64,000 nt of DNA from Cardinalis cardinalis (GCA_014549065.1 JACDOX010000034.1:3427356-3491355), one strand, 5' to 3'; shown: positions 51,361 to 64,000, counted from the first letter of the stretch. Notes: generated by a model not told the origin, from the letters alone. Made by a program: numbers and translations.

Positions 51361-54300
51361 CCATCCCTAAACATGCTATTTGATAACTTCTATAAATGAT
51401 GTTAATGAAAACCTTCTGCAGTACTTCTGAACTTTGGAGAAAGCAACTTAGAGTTTTAAACTTTTTAAAAATCATGGCTAATGAGGCTTAGTGGACCATT
51501 ACAAATATTGGTCAGTTAAATTTTCCACCTACAAGTTTGTTCTTGGAAACAACGTGACTCTGTTTACTGATAATGTTAAAACTCTCAAAAATGAAAAAAG
51601 GAAATATTATGGCCACAGATAAGTGATTATAGTGAATTTTGAATGAATCTTCTGGTTTATTTATGATTCATATGTAGCTTTTTCATCTTAGAAGTACAAT
51701 AAAAGCAGTCTCAGGGGAACTATCATTTTGTTTGTTTTTGTATAATGCATAGCCCAGAAGGATCTCTGTAGAACTGCACAAGTAGCCTGGATTGTTTCCT
51801 GGACCAGGAATAAGTTGGCAGAAAAGAATATTTTCTATTCATTTTTTGCCCTTTTTCGACCAGCCTGGTGTTCTCTTTAAAAGGTTGTCTTTGAAGAATA
51901 TTTCCTCTGTCTTTAAAAAAATTGTGGGGGAAAGTGGAAAAAAACCCCCAAATTAATAACTGAAAAAGAAGATCCAAATTCAACTCAGAGACATATAAAC
52001 CAATATTTTGTCATAAATATAGTAATTGCAGTCATTTTTGCGGTGATTGGGGGTCATCATCTCAATATTTTATTCCAGTGTTCACCTATGAAATGCAGAG
52101 GTGTAATTAAAGAGCATTCCAATTCATGTCAGACTGATCTCGAAAGACAAATATCTGAAAATATGTAATTTCACAGGTTGCCTGTATGAGAACTACAAAA
52201 ACACAAAGAAAATCCAAATTTTATTCTGGAATATGTCACTTGAATGTTATTTAGAGAAATTGTGGCTGTAGCTGCTATCCAGAGCAGAGTCTGATTGGAA
52301 AAATATTTGGTCAGTGGTTTTTTTGAGTTGTCAGAACATAAAGAGATTTTCTTCTTATCATTCCAGTTTTCGGTATTTTTACATGACTGTGTCTGAGCTG
52401 TACTGTGTGGTAGCTCCTGAACTTGATAGCAGAATCCTCCTCAGAGGAATTGAACACTTCTGTGGAACTGTAGTATCATCGCCTTTCACTTAATACAGGT
52501 ATTCTTAAATTTGCACCCAGTAAGAACAAAAATCATATAAGGAGAGTGAAGGCAAAATTTCCTAGCACTCTGAAAAAATGCAATTTGTGTTGGCTGTTAG
52601 GTCAATTTGATTTGGAATGAAATAGCAATATGATCAACCCATCATATATGAAGGAAGCTTTAATTTCTTCTCAGACATAATACTGTCAGGACACATGTGG
52701 CCTTGCATGAGCTTAGGGGCTTTACTTAAAAAGTAAATAATGTATATAGAGTTAAGTTTTAAATATGTGTTAAATTTTTACATGCCCTGCTAGAAGACAA
52801 ACAAAATTTTTCTGTGGTAGGAGATATTATTCCATTTTCTGGCACTACAGCAAATTTCTCCACAAGCTGTTTCTTCATCTTTTTTTCCTCGTTTTGTTTA
52901 TGGAAAATAGGTGTAACATTTTCCAATGTTGCTAAATTACTCTAATAAATCTGATTCATTATGAGCAAATTCATAAGCATCTCAACATATTTTTTTACAA
53001 GTAAAACGTTTTTAAGATTTCTGTATGCTCATATTCTGTACAGAATTTCAGCATGTGAACTACCTTAAGTGGCTTCAAAAGCTGACCACTCTAATATGCA
53101 TTCCTGAAGCCAGTTACAGAATAACAGTTTCTCTGAAAGGCAAAAATTCAGAGAATGACAATTACATAACCCCTTGCAACAAAAGCCTATTTGCTAACAC
53201 ACACGGTTGACTTGTGGAATATTTGGTCAGAGAGATTTTGACTGAAAATGGGGAAAATATTTCTGAGAGGAGGAGAAATATTTAACTTTTGGAGTCAAGT
53301 GTGTGATATCGAGTCATAGAGAACTTTTTCTTTGACAGTGCACATTAACTGAGTATAATAGAATTCAGCTCAGCCAGACAAAAAAAAAACTAAACAGAAA
53401 GAGAGGTTAGATAACATAGCTGGCCAAAGTGTTTGGATATAGCAAACATAATCCTTTGTACAGGCTTTATAACAAGTCCTTTTCAGTATGAACTTACTGG
53501 AAAGATGAAAAGCAATGAGAAAGTTGGATGTGAGTTGTCTGTGAATGGAGCTTTCAAAACTCTGAAGATTCAAAAAGGGATGAAGAGTACACTTTGATAA
53601 TGAAATGTGGAAAGAGAAAATTTCCTAGCAAAGAAGGTTAAAATTGATTCATTACAATTGAATTGCATTTTAACAAGTAGGAATTAATGTCCAGAGAGAT
53701 ATAAAACTATGCAATAGTTGTGAAAACACAACTGCCTTCAGTTCTTCATGAGACTGACGCTGTAAGTTTGTTGCTGTTGAAATGAGAGAAAATTATCTGG
53801 TTGAAAAATCTATGAGAATTTTTTTGTCATATTTGTCAACAGCTTTTCTATATTATTAAATGCCTTCATTATTTTCTGACCTCAATACAGCTTGCAGAAA
53901 AGTGAAGCTTCATCCAAGCAAGTATTTTGTGAAGAATTTTTTTTTTTTGTCATTAATATGATGTTGTTTGGATATTTAACTGAAAAATGGATGAAGGAGT
54001 AACCATTAAACATGTGTATATCACCAAAGAGTAAAACAAATGTCAAAATTCTAAGTCCAAGGCGTATGAAGTAGTGATTATTGTGCTAATTATCTCACAG
54101 CTCAGTAGATATTCAAGGGGCGCACTGGCTGTCAGTGAAGTGATCTGGCTTCCTCCTTCCTTGGGATTAATACACAGCCAAGGGAGGTTATCAGTCACCA
54201 TATAGTACGTGATTCAGAAATTTGCCAAATGAACAGCAATGAGATTAAACACTTTACCGTTATAAGAATTTAAACAGCTAAGTTATAAACTAAAATTTTT

Positions 54301-56107
54301 TCATATATTCAGGAAAACATTAAGGATAAAATGTTAAAGTCAAGGATCAATGTTTCTTAAGAGTGATCAATCATCTCAGTTTCATTTCATGACCACATCA
54401 CTATCAATAAGGAATTCACCATAGAGGAACTCAGGTCATGCCATAAGACCATCAAAGACTGGGGTAATGAAACTGAAGAAAAGAAAAAGCTTACAAAAAA
54501 GTAGATGTGATAAGACACAGCAATAGCTGAAAAGGAATGAAGCAAAAAAAGTCTACTCTTTTAGTGAAAAATGTGAGCATATTACAAGAAAAGTCATCAT
54601 CACTGTCTGTAATTAGACATATATTTAGCTAGCTTACCAGACACTTCCCATTATCTTTTGTCATTTGTGTTGAAACTTTAATCACTTGGACTGGAATTTT
54701 CTACACCATGGCAGTAGCTTTAGGCCATATAGATTTGTATCTTCCTTAAATGTCAGGTAACACCACTGGAGAGTTTCTTTAAATAAAAACAAGTGGGAGA
54801 AAAGAAGCAGTATTTCTACTATTTTTAAGAACTGCTGCAGTTTTGCAGCCTAAACTTGAAATCTGTTATATTAGACAGAGCCTTATTTGGCTGAGGATTA
54901 CTCTGGGTAGATAACTAGCATAAGAAATATTTAACACTAAAAATACAAAAGTTCTTTCTCAGAAGTTCCTTCTGAGATAGATGAGAATAGAGGTTTCTTT
55001 AAATATTGCAAGGAGTCCCTGAAACCAGTTTACACTGAGTAATATTTTTATCCTTCCAGCATGAATTGAATACCTGAAGGAATTTCTGCAGAAGTTTCTC
55101 CTCAGAGCCAAGGAGGGTAAAGCATGGAAGAGAATATGACTAGGTTTCATATAGCATTCACAACTGTGAAATGTAAGACAAAACACACCATCTCTCTCAG
55201 TTCTTCAATAAAGATGCTTTATCTTCTGGACTGAATAGAGGTTCCATTTATCATGTCCAAAAATATGTGTCTGAAGAGTGAGGGGAAGAGATCAGAGAGG
55301 ACAAAGTTTTCAGTCGCTTGTCTGTTTTATTTTTATATCTGAAATTGGTTTGGTTTAGGAGCATGGGATGCATTGGAGATTTTAGATTTAAATTACCTGA
55401 TGTACAGTTTTTTCACATTCTTTTAATGATATATGGCACCTTACAAGATTTTAAGGTTGTGTATTGATTACCATTGAGAAGAGGAAACTTATACTGAAAT
55501 AGCAATATTCCCTTTCTGAATAGGGACAGTAAGTGAAACTTGGAAAGGATAATGAATAGCAGAGGTATTAATGTCACAGAAAAGTCATCCAAGTGGAATT
55601 AAAGCAGGAAGCCCATCTGTACCTGGTAGCTCGGAGTAAGCAGAATAAAGGAATGATTTCAGCTCTGATGCTGTGAAGTGAGCATGATATAGAAACGTGT
55701 GGTAAAAAGCTTTTTGACTTGAAAGTACCCCAGGAAGTACATTTTGCCTAGCATATCCTCAAATATGGTGTAATTGCATATTTCAGTTTCCCTTGTAACC
55801 TCTTTATTCCCAAACTCATAATCATTCCTGTCCAAACCTTTTCCTAAAACCTTTATAAATACACCAGGACTTAGCTGTACTGAACAGCCTAATACTATAG
55901 GACAAGACTGATGAGGAGGAAAACACAGATCTGAAGACAAAGTGTTGCAAGGAAGCCACACATGAATATATAGAAGGAAATACTGTCTTTCTGGAGATAA
56001 CAGAGCTTCAAAGATGGGCTTTTAGAGCTCAGAGTCTGGAGAAGAAGATGTTGACTGAAATATACTGAGCCATAGTCTGCAAAGAAATGTCTGGATGCTT
56101 GAGGCAC
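51361..56107. other. Intergenic, no gene seen
   Basis: About 4.7 kb of AT-rich sequence in which I recognise no gene, LINE or LTR. It is the longest apparently repeat-free stretch of the upstream flank. Confidence 0.6.
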
Positions 56108-56460
56108 TGTCACGATCCGTCCTAGTGAACAGATGTCATGATGGTTCATAGGGGTGATCTCAGGGTGCAAAAAACCAACACGGTACAAGGGGGTTTGCAG
56201 TGATAATCAAAAAAATGCACCTTTATTGAATGGCCACAGCAAAATGCAATAGAGAGATTAAGGGAGAGAAAGAGAAAGAGAGAGAGAAAGAGAGAGGGGA
56301 TATAGCTACCAAACGTAGAGACTAAGTCCTTTGGTCCAGTCCAGTTGAGGATCCGCCTCTTATGTTGGGGAGATCTCAAAATCCCTAGCTAACTCAGAGG
56401 TTTTTATTATGATAACTCTATTGAAAATTGTGCGGGGGGGAACAGATACAATAAAGAATA
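56108..56460 (-). mobile_element. LTR-like segment (family D), minus-strand reading
   Basis: On the minus strand this block ends GATCGTGACA at 56108 and has AATAAA at 56227-56222, about 115 bp inside that end, as in an LTR. It contains a long GA-rich tract (about 56250-56300). It adjoins a plus-strand LTR-like block, so the whole may be one element whose true orientation is uncertain. Family identity is unknown to me. Confidence 0.5.
56250..56300. repeat. GA-rich purine tract
   Basis: A run of AGAG/GAAAG units inside the family-D LTR-like block. It may be a microsatellite grown from an original purine-rich stretch of the element. Confidence 0.85.
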
Positions 56461-57605
56461 GATGTAACAGGTGTTGCAGTGTTGCGCAATTTTCCCCTGT
56501 TCCCCTCCCCCTCTGCCCTCCTGCCTAGCTGTCTATCAATCAAATCTCCCTGGGCCATCCCCTGACACTTGATTGGCTTTCACCTTCCCCTTCCCCNCCC
56601 CTGGTCCAAGGTTTGAAAAACACACAGCACCATGTGCTGGAGGTCTGTCTGTACCTGCGTCTGGTTCCATCAGGAGGTCGTGTCCAGGGCTGGATCCTGG
56701 AACTGCTATAAGGATCCATTATGCATCAATAAACCTGGATTAACTCACAACAGAGCTCGCTCCTTCGCTTCACTGCAGCTGTAAGCTTCTCCGCCAAAGG
56801 TAAACTGAGATTTATCCCTGCTTGGACCTTTCTAAGCGCTCAACTGCTGCCTCTAGCTAAGGCCGAGGTGTCTCTGTGGAAAAGAACCACAGCTGCCGCC
56901 TTTGGCTCAGCAGCGAGAGCCAGGGAAGCCAGCAGGACGCACCCGGAGACATCGGGGACACGATATACTATAAACAGGTAGTCCATGTTCTCAGCAGAAA
57001 ACGAGAGCCATTGTTTTCGTGGTCCAGTGATCACATCCTGCAGGCAAACATCTCGCTTTGGTCAGCTTGCCTCCCCCACACACCTCCCCCAGCTTGGGCG
57101 TTTCAGTCCCAGTCCTTGGAAGGAGGAGAGGGGCCTTTTCACATGGGGGTTTCATGTCTCAGTCCTTGATGGAGAGNCTTCTTACATCTCAGTCTGTCTG
57201 TCACAGTGGTTGTAAAGCAGGTGAGGGTCTTCTGTGGGAGACCACCTGAAATTCAGGAGAAGTCCAGCCAGGCCAAGAGGCGGGACAGCTTCCAAGGCTA
57301 TTTTTGCAAAAAGGGCACGGTGCCCCTTCTTCTTCTACAGCAAACATCACCTGTGAAAAAAATAATTAAGCGATGCTCTCAGACCTCAGGGCCTTGTTGG
57401 CATGTGATTTTCTCCTTCAGAGCCAGAGATTCTAGACAGGGGGGTTTTCTCTTCAGTGGTCCCCAAATGAGGATCGTGAGGCAGATGAGGGAAAACTCGG
57501 ACAGACTCTCGCAGGCACTAAGCACATGGAGTTCAGGAAGGGAAAGGCTTTCCTTTGTGTGATCTNTTCTGAGGTTGCTTACAGACATTGCTCTGAATTC
57601 CAAGG
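56461..57605 (+). mobile_element. LTR and adjoining ERV-like sequence (family D), plus strand
   Basis: A GC-rich block stands out from its AT-rich surroundings. It contains TATAAG (56707-56712) and AATAAA (56728-56733) only 21 bp apart. This is followed by CTGGATTAACTCAC and a pyrimidine-rich stretch, an arrangement like an LTR with a very short R region, as in avian alpharetroviruses. The stretch after 56800 could be leader or degraded internal sequence, but I recognise no viral gene in it. Composition returns to AT-rich near 57605. Boundaries are approximate. Confidence 0.55.
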
Positions 57606-58199
57606 GTGCAGTGCACTTGTTTTTCTATTAAACTAAGTGAATTGGTCAAGTAGCTGAAAAAGAGGATCCCTGATATCTACTTTCAAGAGCATTCACAATA
57701 GACGAAAATAGATTTAGCATAGGTTTTGGGCAGTTTTGTGCTTCAGTTATAAAATGAAGTTGATCCTCCATTCTAAACTCACAGGTATTCTGTGAAGCTA
57801 AACTGGATAGTACCTTTGAAATACTTACATGATGAAAAAAACAGGAATAAAATAATTGTTTGTAATACAAATTCTGAAAAGACTTTGGTTAAACAGACAT
57901 GAGCACACATTGGGTTGAAAGATCAAAGCAGTTATTTAGAAGATATTAATGAAGAAGGAACTGTGAGAAAAACAAATGAAAAAAGATCTGTGTCAAGTCT
58001 GCACCAAAAGTAAGCATAAAGAGGTGAATTAAGAAGACATATATTGTATATATAGTTATAGTTACATCCCCTATTCTATTCTATTGAATTTAAAGCACAA
58101 GTACTTAAAAACACAATAGTCTTTCGTTTTTGTGTGGAATCAAATGCTTTTCTGGAGGCAAATTCCAAAATTGCATATATTAATAAAAATTGAATGAGT

Positions 58200-58659
58200 G
58201 AGAATCTGCTCCTTCAGGCTCTCCAGGTGGAGATGCCTGAAGGAAGCTGCAGTTGTGGGGAAGAGCTGGAAGTGTCAGAAATGAAGGAGTGAAGTTGGGC
58301 CTGGGAAGAAGAGGGAGTTGAAGGGTTTGGGGCTTTTTTTTTTTCTGGGTTTTGGTGTGTAGGGGTTTTTTGTGTTTGTTTAGTTTTGGGGGGTGTTTTT
58401 GGTTGTTTTTTTGGTTGCAGGTTGGGTTTTTTGTTTGTTCCTTTTCCTCAGTATCATTCTCTGTTTATAATCGGCAATAGATTAATCTTTTTCAAGCTGA
58501 ATCTGCTTTGCCTTTGATGATAATTAGTGGGTGATGTCTGTGTTGTTATCTCAGCCCATAAGTTTTTTAAATCTAATTTTCTTCCCTTGTTCTGTTGAGG
58601 AGGGGTAGCAAGGGAGTGGTTTAGTGGGCACCTGACAGCCAGCAAAGGCCAACCCCCCA
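58200..58659 (+). mobile_element. LTR of avian endogenous retrovirus (family B), diverged
   Basis: The plus-strand copy of the LTR family seen reversed at 25.8 and 40.9 kb. GAAGTTGGGCCTGGGAAGAA, GATTAATCTTTTTCAAGC, GAATCTGCTTTGCC, GGGTGATGTCTGTGTTG, GAGGAGGGGTAGC and GTGGGCACCTGACAGCC appear in family order, ending near CCAACCCCCCA. A G/T-rich low-complexity stretch (58328-58442) lies in the middle, where the family is ordinarily less repetitive. Confidence 0.75.
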
Positions 58660-59940
58660 GAAGAGCTCTGAGCCTTTCCTCTCAAAGAAGGGATTGATTT
58701 TGCCTAATACAACTTTAGAAAGAGGTGGTGTGCATTAGAGAAACAAAATATTTTTTCTTGAAATGTCAAAAATGCTGAAACATTATTGTATCTACTGAGA
58801 TCAGAAATGTGGGTCTACTGTGGAACTGGAAAACTCTTGAAAATCAGTGTGTGCAGATATTCTGTCTCTTGAAAGCAGGCAAATTACAAAGGAAGGCTTA
58901 TACTACTACTAATTAAATTATTGAAAATGACAACAGCTTAATAAAGAGGCAGGTTAGGAGCAAGACATATTACTTTTACACACTATTTACACACCTGCTT
59001 GAATTTCTTCCTCTGTTGTTTGTCAGATACCAGTGAGTAGGTTTGCCCATTTACTTGAGAATGAAAACTGCTTGGTGAAAATTTAGAACCAAGTATGAGA
59101 TATGTTTACAATAAATTGAATAATTTAACTGTCACATTTATAGAAGGATAGCTGAATACGTGGATGCAGCATCACAAATACTACTTTTTCATTTTATTCA
59201 GACACAGGGTTTTCACAGTTTGCAGAAACAGGAATAGAGCAAATTGATGTCAAAAGTTTCCCAGAACCTCTAGAGGGGTGGATTGCTCTTGCTAGCATAT
59301 TAAGGAAAACATCTCAGAATCAAAAAGCAGTCTCTCTCTATGGTGGATGAAACATTACAAAAGAAGGCTGCAAAAAATCTTTGTCTAACGTGACCACCAC
59401 CTGTAATAATCCATTATTAACAATGAAAAAAAGATAGAATTTTTGAAGGTGAATAAATTAATGCTTTTCATTCTGATAGGAGCTTTTAGATGGAACACTT
59501 TACAGGTTTCTGATGAAGGGAATAGTACTTACAGGTGTATGGGGGCATACCCAGTCTATATTTGCTAAATTGCAGGCACAATGTTAAAAATCACTCCAAG
59601 AAGGAGAGAAAATGTAGTTTGATGCATTGTGAGAGATATATTTAGTCCTAACATTTGATATAAATTAGCTAGCTTTTGAGTGGATGTTATAGAAATAGAT
59701 TTTTGGGAGTGCAGAGCAGTCAGTGAGTAAGAAATAAGGAGCAGAGATGTCTGAGAGGAAAAATTCTCCATTGATGGCAAATTTTGTCACTGTTAGGTCT
59801 CTCTCACTTCTTCTAAATATTCTCTGCAAGAGAAAAAATCCTAGTATTTGAAAATATTTTCTGCCATGCTTTACATTTAACTCTTCTGAGTGAGGCTAGT
59901 GAAGTTTACTATAAAACCCCCAGGATATTATTCTATCCCA

Positions 59941-60050
59941 TTTTTTTTTGTTGTGGTGGTATTTTTGTGTTGTTGTTGTTGTTGAGATTATTTGGTTGGT
60001 TGGTTTGGGGTTTTTTTGCTTATTTGTTTGGGGGTTTTGTTTTTTTTTCC
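59941..60050. repeat. G/T-rich low-complexity tract
   Basis: It holds T runs, TTG triplet repeats and GGTT repeats, with almost no A or C. A similar tract lies at 58328-58442. Confidence 0.9.
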
Positions 60051-60408
60051 CTGCTCAAATATGGAAAGCCTGCAGAAAAGTGCTAATGGATGTTGAATAT
60101 GTATTTCCTTTTCCAGATGCAGAGACAAGAAAATACATCTGTCCTGTCCTGTGAACCATGTACTACAAAGGGGTGTCTGTTTCTATATATATATAATATT
60201 TTGGATAATAGAAGACTGGAAAAGTGCCAGCATATGTTCTATAAAATGAAGTGTTACATGTAGTTTGCTTTCCTTGCTAGGTTATCTTTTCAATTTAATT
60301 TTGTCTCCAGCTTGAACAAAAGAAGGCTGGGAGAGAGTAAAGGATCTGTTGGTAGCTACAGTTCAGGACCTGTTGGGTCTCCTGATCAATACAGGTATTG
60401 GACAAATA

Positions 60409-61235
60409 GGCTCACAGAACCACCAAATGGGTCACGTTGGATGGGACCACAGTGGGTCTTCTGGTCCAACCTCCCTGCTTAAGCAGGGCCATCCTTAAGC
60501 ACGTGGCACAGGATTGTGTCCAGATGATTATTGATTATCTCCAGTGAGGGAGACTCTACAATCCCTCTGGTCAAACTCTTTGAGGGCTCAGTCACCTGCA
60601 GAGTACAGAAGTTCTTCCCCTTGTTCAGGTGGAACTTTTGTGCATCAGCCTCTGTCTGCTGCCTCTTGTCCTATTGCTTGGTACCACCGGGAAGAGCCTG
60701 GTCCATCCTCCCTGCGCCCATCCTTTGGGTACTCGGGTATATTGATGTATGCAATTGATCCCTTTCATCTCCTCTTGAGGCTGAGCAGGCCCAGCTCCCT
60801 CCACCTGTCCTCATAACTGAGATGCTCCAGTGCCTTCATCATCTTTGTAACCCTCTGCTAGACCTGCTCCAGGAGCTCCATGTCTCTCTTGTCCTGCAGA
60901 GCCCATCCCTGGACACAGCACTCCAGATTTGCCTCACCAGGGCTGAGTAGAGGGACAGGAGCAACTCCCCTGACCTGCTGGCACTGCTCTTCCTGATGCA
61001 CCCCAGGATCCCACTGGCCTTCTTGGCCACAAGGACACTGCTGGCTCAGGGACAGCTTGATGTCCACCAGGATACCCAGGTCTCTCTCTGCAGAGCTGCT
61101 CTCCAGCAGGTCAGTTCCAGCCTGGGCTGGTTTACAGGGTTATTCTTCTCCAGGCACAGGACGCTGCATTTGCCTTTGTTGAACTGCATTAGCTTTCCCT
61201 CTGCTCAAATCTCAAGACTGCCCAGGTTAAATTTC
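60409..61235 (-). mobile_element. CR1 LINE, 5'-truncated
   Basis: The longest CR1 in the window, about 825 bp. The minus-strand translation includes AKKASGILGCIRKSSASRSG and LLLSLYSALVRQIWSAV, the CR1 ORF2 C-terminal region, with frame breaks. The 3' end is at the left (CACAGAACCACCAAATGGGTC). This subfamily differs from the 49-51 kb copies at its 3' end. Confidence 0.92.
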
Positions 61236-64000
61236 GTATTCTGTCACATGCAGGAATTGCAGTGTTCAATCCTTAAGGGTGAGTCAAGCCCAGCCCATTG
61301 AAATCTCAATGCACCAACAGAAAACGTTTTATGATCTAAAGGTCACTGAAAGGTATATGCTTCTTCACAGGCTCCAGAAAGACTATTATGTTATAATATC
61401 ATGTTACTAAATTTATTTCTTATTTGTCAAATAAACCCAGTAATGGAAAACTTTAGCTCAAAGAAACGAAGCAGTTACAAAGTGATCAAAACAGTCCAGA
61501 AAAATCCTGCAGTTATCTTCCCAGGAACTTCTTGTTTATTTGGTTCACCACAGAAGTGGTTGTCTGCTGTGTACATCACATAGGTGAAAGTACCGATTGC
61601 GGTGCTCTAGGCTAAATAAACGCAAGCATAGAGCAGAATGTCACCACCAGAAGAGACAGAATCCAACTGTCTTTTAGTATGGAGTCAAGTATCAGAAAAC
61701 AGCTGATGAAAAGATAATTGAAAAATAAAAGGGATATGTTCTAGAGCAGAAGTGGGAAGAAATATTTTTATTTTTCCTGTGCAGGAAGTAATAAAAGAGA
61801 TTCCTCAAATATCCCACTACAGCAAAAGGATAAACCCCAGATCTTTTATAAACATTAATTTCAAGATAGTAGATATGATAGAAGAATTTGGAGGGTATAT
61901 TTGCTTTGAGTGTCTGAAATACAAATAGATCTTGCAGTTCTTTTCCCAGGATAGTCAAAACCCTTCATCTTGGCCCTATTGGTGAATTTGGGGTGGTGCA
62001 TCAGGTTCTCAATGCAGAAATGTTCACTGCAACGGAGGTTTGTTCACTCACTGAGCATTTGTGATTTGGACCAATCCTACTGCAAGCCCTGTCCCCAATG
62101 TGGGAGCTTTGGATAACTTTGAAATTTTTATAAATTATTTTTTAAGCAGAAACAGAAAAAACGCTACCTATAAGTAACTGGCATTGTCCCTCTGAAAGTG
62201 AAGTTTCAATCTTTCAATTCAAGTGACTAGAACAGCCACTACAGGCAAGATTTTACTCTTACTTGTTTTACAGATGGACTTCACATAGAATCAGAGTGCC
62301 ATGCATTAGTAAAAATATATTTTCTTTATGACATGTCACACAAATCCATATTTGACTACATAGAAAACAACCTTAAATAAGAGAAACACCCCATTATGTG
62401 GAAGTTTTATTTTACTGTATTTTCATGAAGTTAAGGCGTATTTTACTTGTCTATACTCAGATGTTTCTAAGCAAAAATTAGTAGAATCAGAGACAAAAAA
62501 GAATTAGATAAATCAAAAGAAAAAATATATATAAAAGAAAACTTCCACACAATACTGTCTTATTTATGTTTTTGCNGAAGTAGAGACAATTCTACCACTC
62601 AGTTTAAAGGAATCAGGATTAGGAACAGTTTAAGAGTCTTTGAATATCCCAGGTTATGGACTCTACAACTGATTCCTACCCAGATCAAGAAAAACATGTT
62701 TTTTTAGGGAATAACATTCCTCAGAGATGGAATTTTTGAGTAAAAAAAAAAGTGTTATCTACAAAAAGAATTACATTTTTTTAGAGCGCACAAATATATT
62801 CTTCTTGCTACAGGTTGAATTCTTGGGAAAATGCATTGTATCAAAACCAGAAGTGCTAATTTGCAAGAAAAACTATTTTCTTTCTTGTTGTTTGTTCCCA
62901 TAGCACTCTTTCCTTCTCTTTAGCAGCCTATTTTTTGGCTGAATATTGTATTTTGCTTTATTTGTTCTTGCATTTTTGATTCCCTGGATCAGAATAAAAT
63001 AAGGCCACTCTGTGCTGTTCTAGAATGCTGAGCTCCAAGGGCTGTTCCAGCAGTCTATCTTTGCTACCCTATTTACATAATATTGCCATCAATTGCTCTA
63101 ATTGTTTGATCCTGGTGCATCCATTTTAGGTTTAGCAAGTTAAGATTTTATCCCCCATTCATAGTGATTCAATTCAGTTCATTTAATTTGTAACACTAAG
63201 GGCTCAGTGTGTTCTTAATGCATCTAAAATGCCTTGGTACATGATGTCTGGTGCATTCTCAGGGATTATTTAATTCAGTGAGTCATGTTAGTTTTCAGAC
63301 TATTGCCATTGTGATAAGGTAAGTCATCGCAGAGGTGGTTGGGGTGGACCCTTGGAGATCAAGCTAAGAGTGGGTCAGTAGCTGGTATGTAACACATCAC
63401 ATGATGTGATGGGATGTCATGGGATGGCTGTGTTTTAAAAGAATGTTATTGGTAACTGATTCCTCACAGAATGAAACCGAAACAGGCACAGAGGATCTCT
63501 GAAGATCATTGGAAAACAAATGCTATTGGGAGTCTGTCAAACCCAATGTAGATTTTGTTAAACAAATTTCCTCAAAAGAGTTTTTTTCACACCTTTTCAC
63601 ATCAAGAAAAAGCCGTCCATCCTCCCTGGATGGATTAATTTCATTTTTGATAGGAGCCCCTGCAAGCTGTAGTTATAGCTAAGGACGTTCATCAGAAAAT
63701 TAAAATTTTTGTAACAGCTTTTAAAGCCAGTTTTTTACTTCAGAAAAATAGATGCTGTGGCATCTGATAGGGGATACATCAGTGAAATTTTTAGTAACAT
63801 TTGTTCCATGAAGATAAGAGTAGCACAGCACTTCCTAGTCTAATTGCATTTGTGATATATATATATAAACCCAATGTGTATTTATAGATCTTACACAATG
63901 GCATTCTTCCCTCCCTCTTGATGTTTTATCTTAAACCAATGAAGTCTTCTCTGCAGCAAAATTACCCAGAAAAAGAATTAAATCTACTTTTTCAGTTCTG
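61236..64000. other. Intergenic, no gene seen
   Basis: AT-rich, with a short (AT) run near 63855 and the small inverted repeat at 63.4 kb. No gene or transposon is recognised. Confidence 0.6.
63395..63411. repeat. Short perfect inverted repeat
   Basis: The arms CATCACA and TGTGATG flank the loop TGA. It is followed by GGATGTCATGGGATGG, another ATG-rich stretch. It is too short to imply function. Confidence 0.8.

Noticed and set aside
56876..57562. Short frames in the family-D block, considered as viral gag or env remnants
   Set aside because: I see no recognisable viral domain, so no coding call is made.
63395..63411. Hairpin considered as a small RNA or terminator
   Set aside because: A 7-bp stem with a 3-base loop is too short for a microRNA precursor, and intrinsic terminators do not apply in this genome.
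1..64000. tRNA, rRNA, CRISPR arrays or bacterial-type operons
   Set aside because: None seen. Apart from GRIA4 exons 1 and 2, the window is vertebrate intron and intergenic DNA.

Overview
The window is nuclear DNA from a bird. It shows avian CR1 LINE 3' ends (minus-strand copies beginning with forms of ATCATGGAATGGTTTGG), several avian endogenous-retrovirus LTR families, and the 5' end of a vertebrate neuronal gene. The LTR types resemble ones I associate with passerines, but that narrowing rests on memory and is only moderately certain. The assembly is a draft, with many single-base Ns and two large gaps (23307-23951 and 41365-41827).

The one gene I can support is GRIA4, the AMPA glutamate receptor subunit GluA4, on the minus strand. 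Coding exon 1 (22774-22861) encodes the signal peptide and mature N-terminus. Coding exon 2 (21477-21635) encodes the start of the extracellular amino-terminal domain. Both have canonical splice sites and join in phase 1. The leader and GC-rich promoter region lie at 22862-23306 and run into a 645-bp gap, so the transcription start is probably missing. Positions 1-21476 are all intron 2 sequence; exon 3 is not in the window, so that intron exceeds 21 kb.

Layout: 1-21476 is GRIA4 intron 2, with three short CR1 remnants, microsatellites and no LTR that I recognise. 21477-23306 is the 5' end of the gene. 23307-23951 is a gap. 23952-64000 is upstream intergenic DNA with no gene I can support, but it is rich in repeats. 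These are ancient CR1 copies (25.2, 28.5 and 31.8 kb), younger CR1 copies (36.4, 49.5, 50.7 and 60.4 kb) and LTR pieces from at least four families (25.8, 32.9, 35.3, 40.9, 45.8, 46.9, 56.1 and 58.2 kb). One decayed exon-like stretch lies at 44.3-44.8 kb.

I found no rRNA, tRNA, CRISPR array, intact transposon gene or operon-like system. The points most worth a second look are the upstream-ORF and A/T-rich leader of GRIA4, the decayed exon-like block, the composite LTR at 56-57.6 kb, and the contrast in LTR content between intron 2 and the upstream flank.
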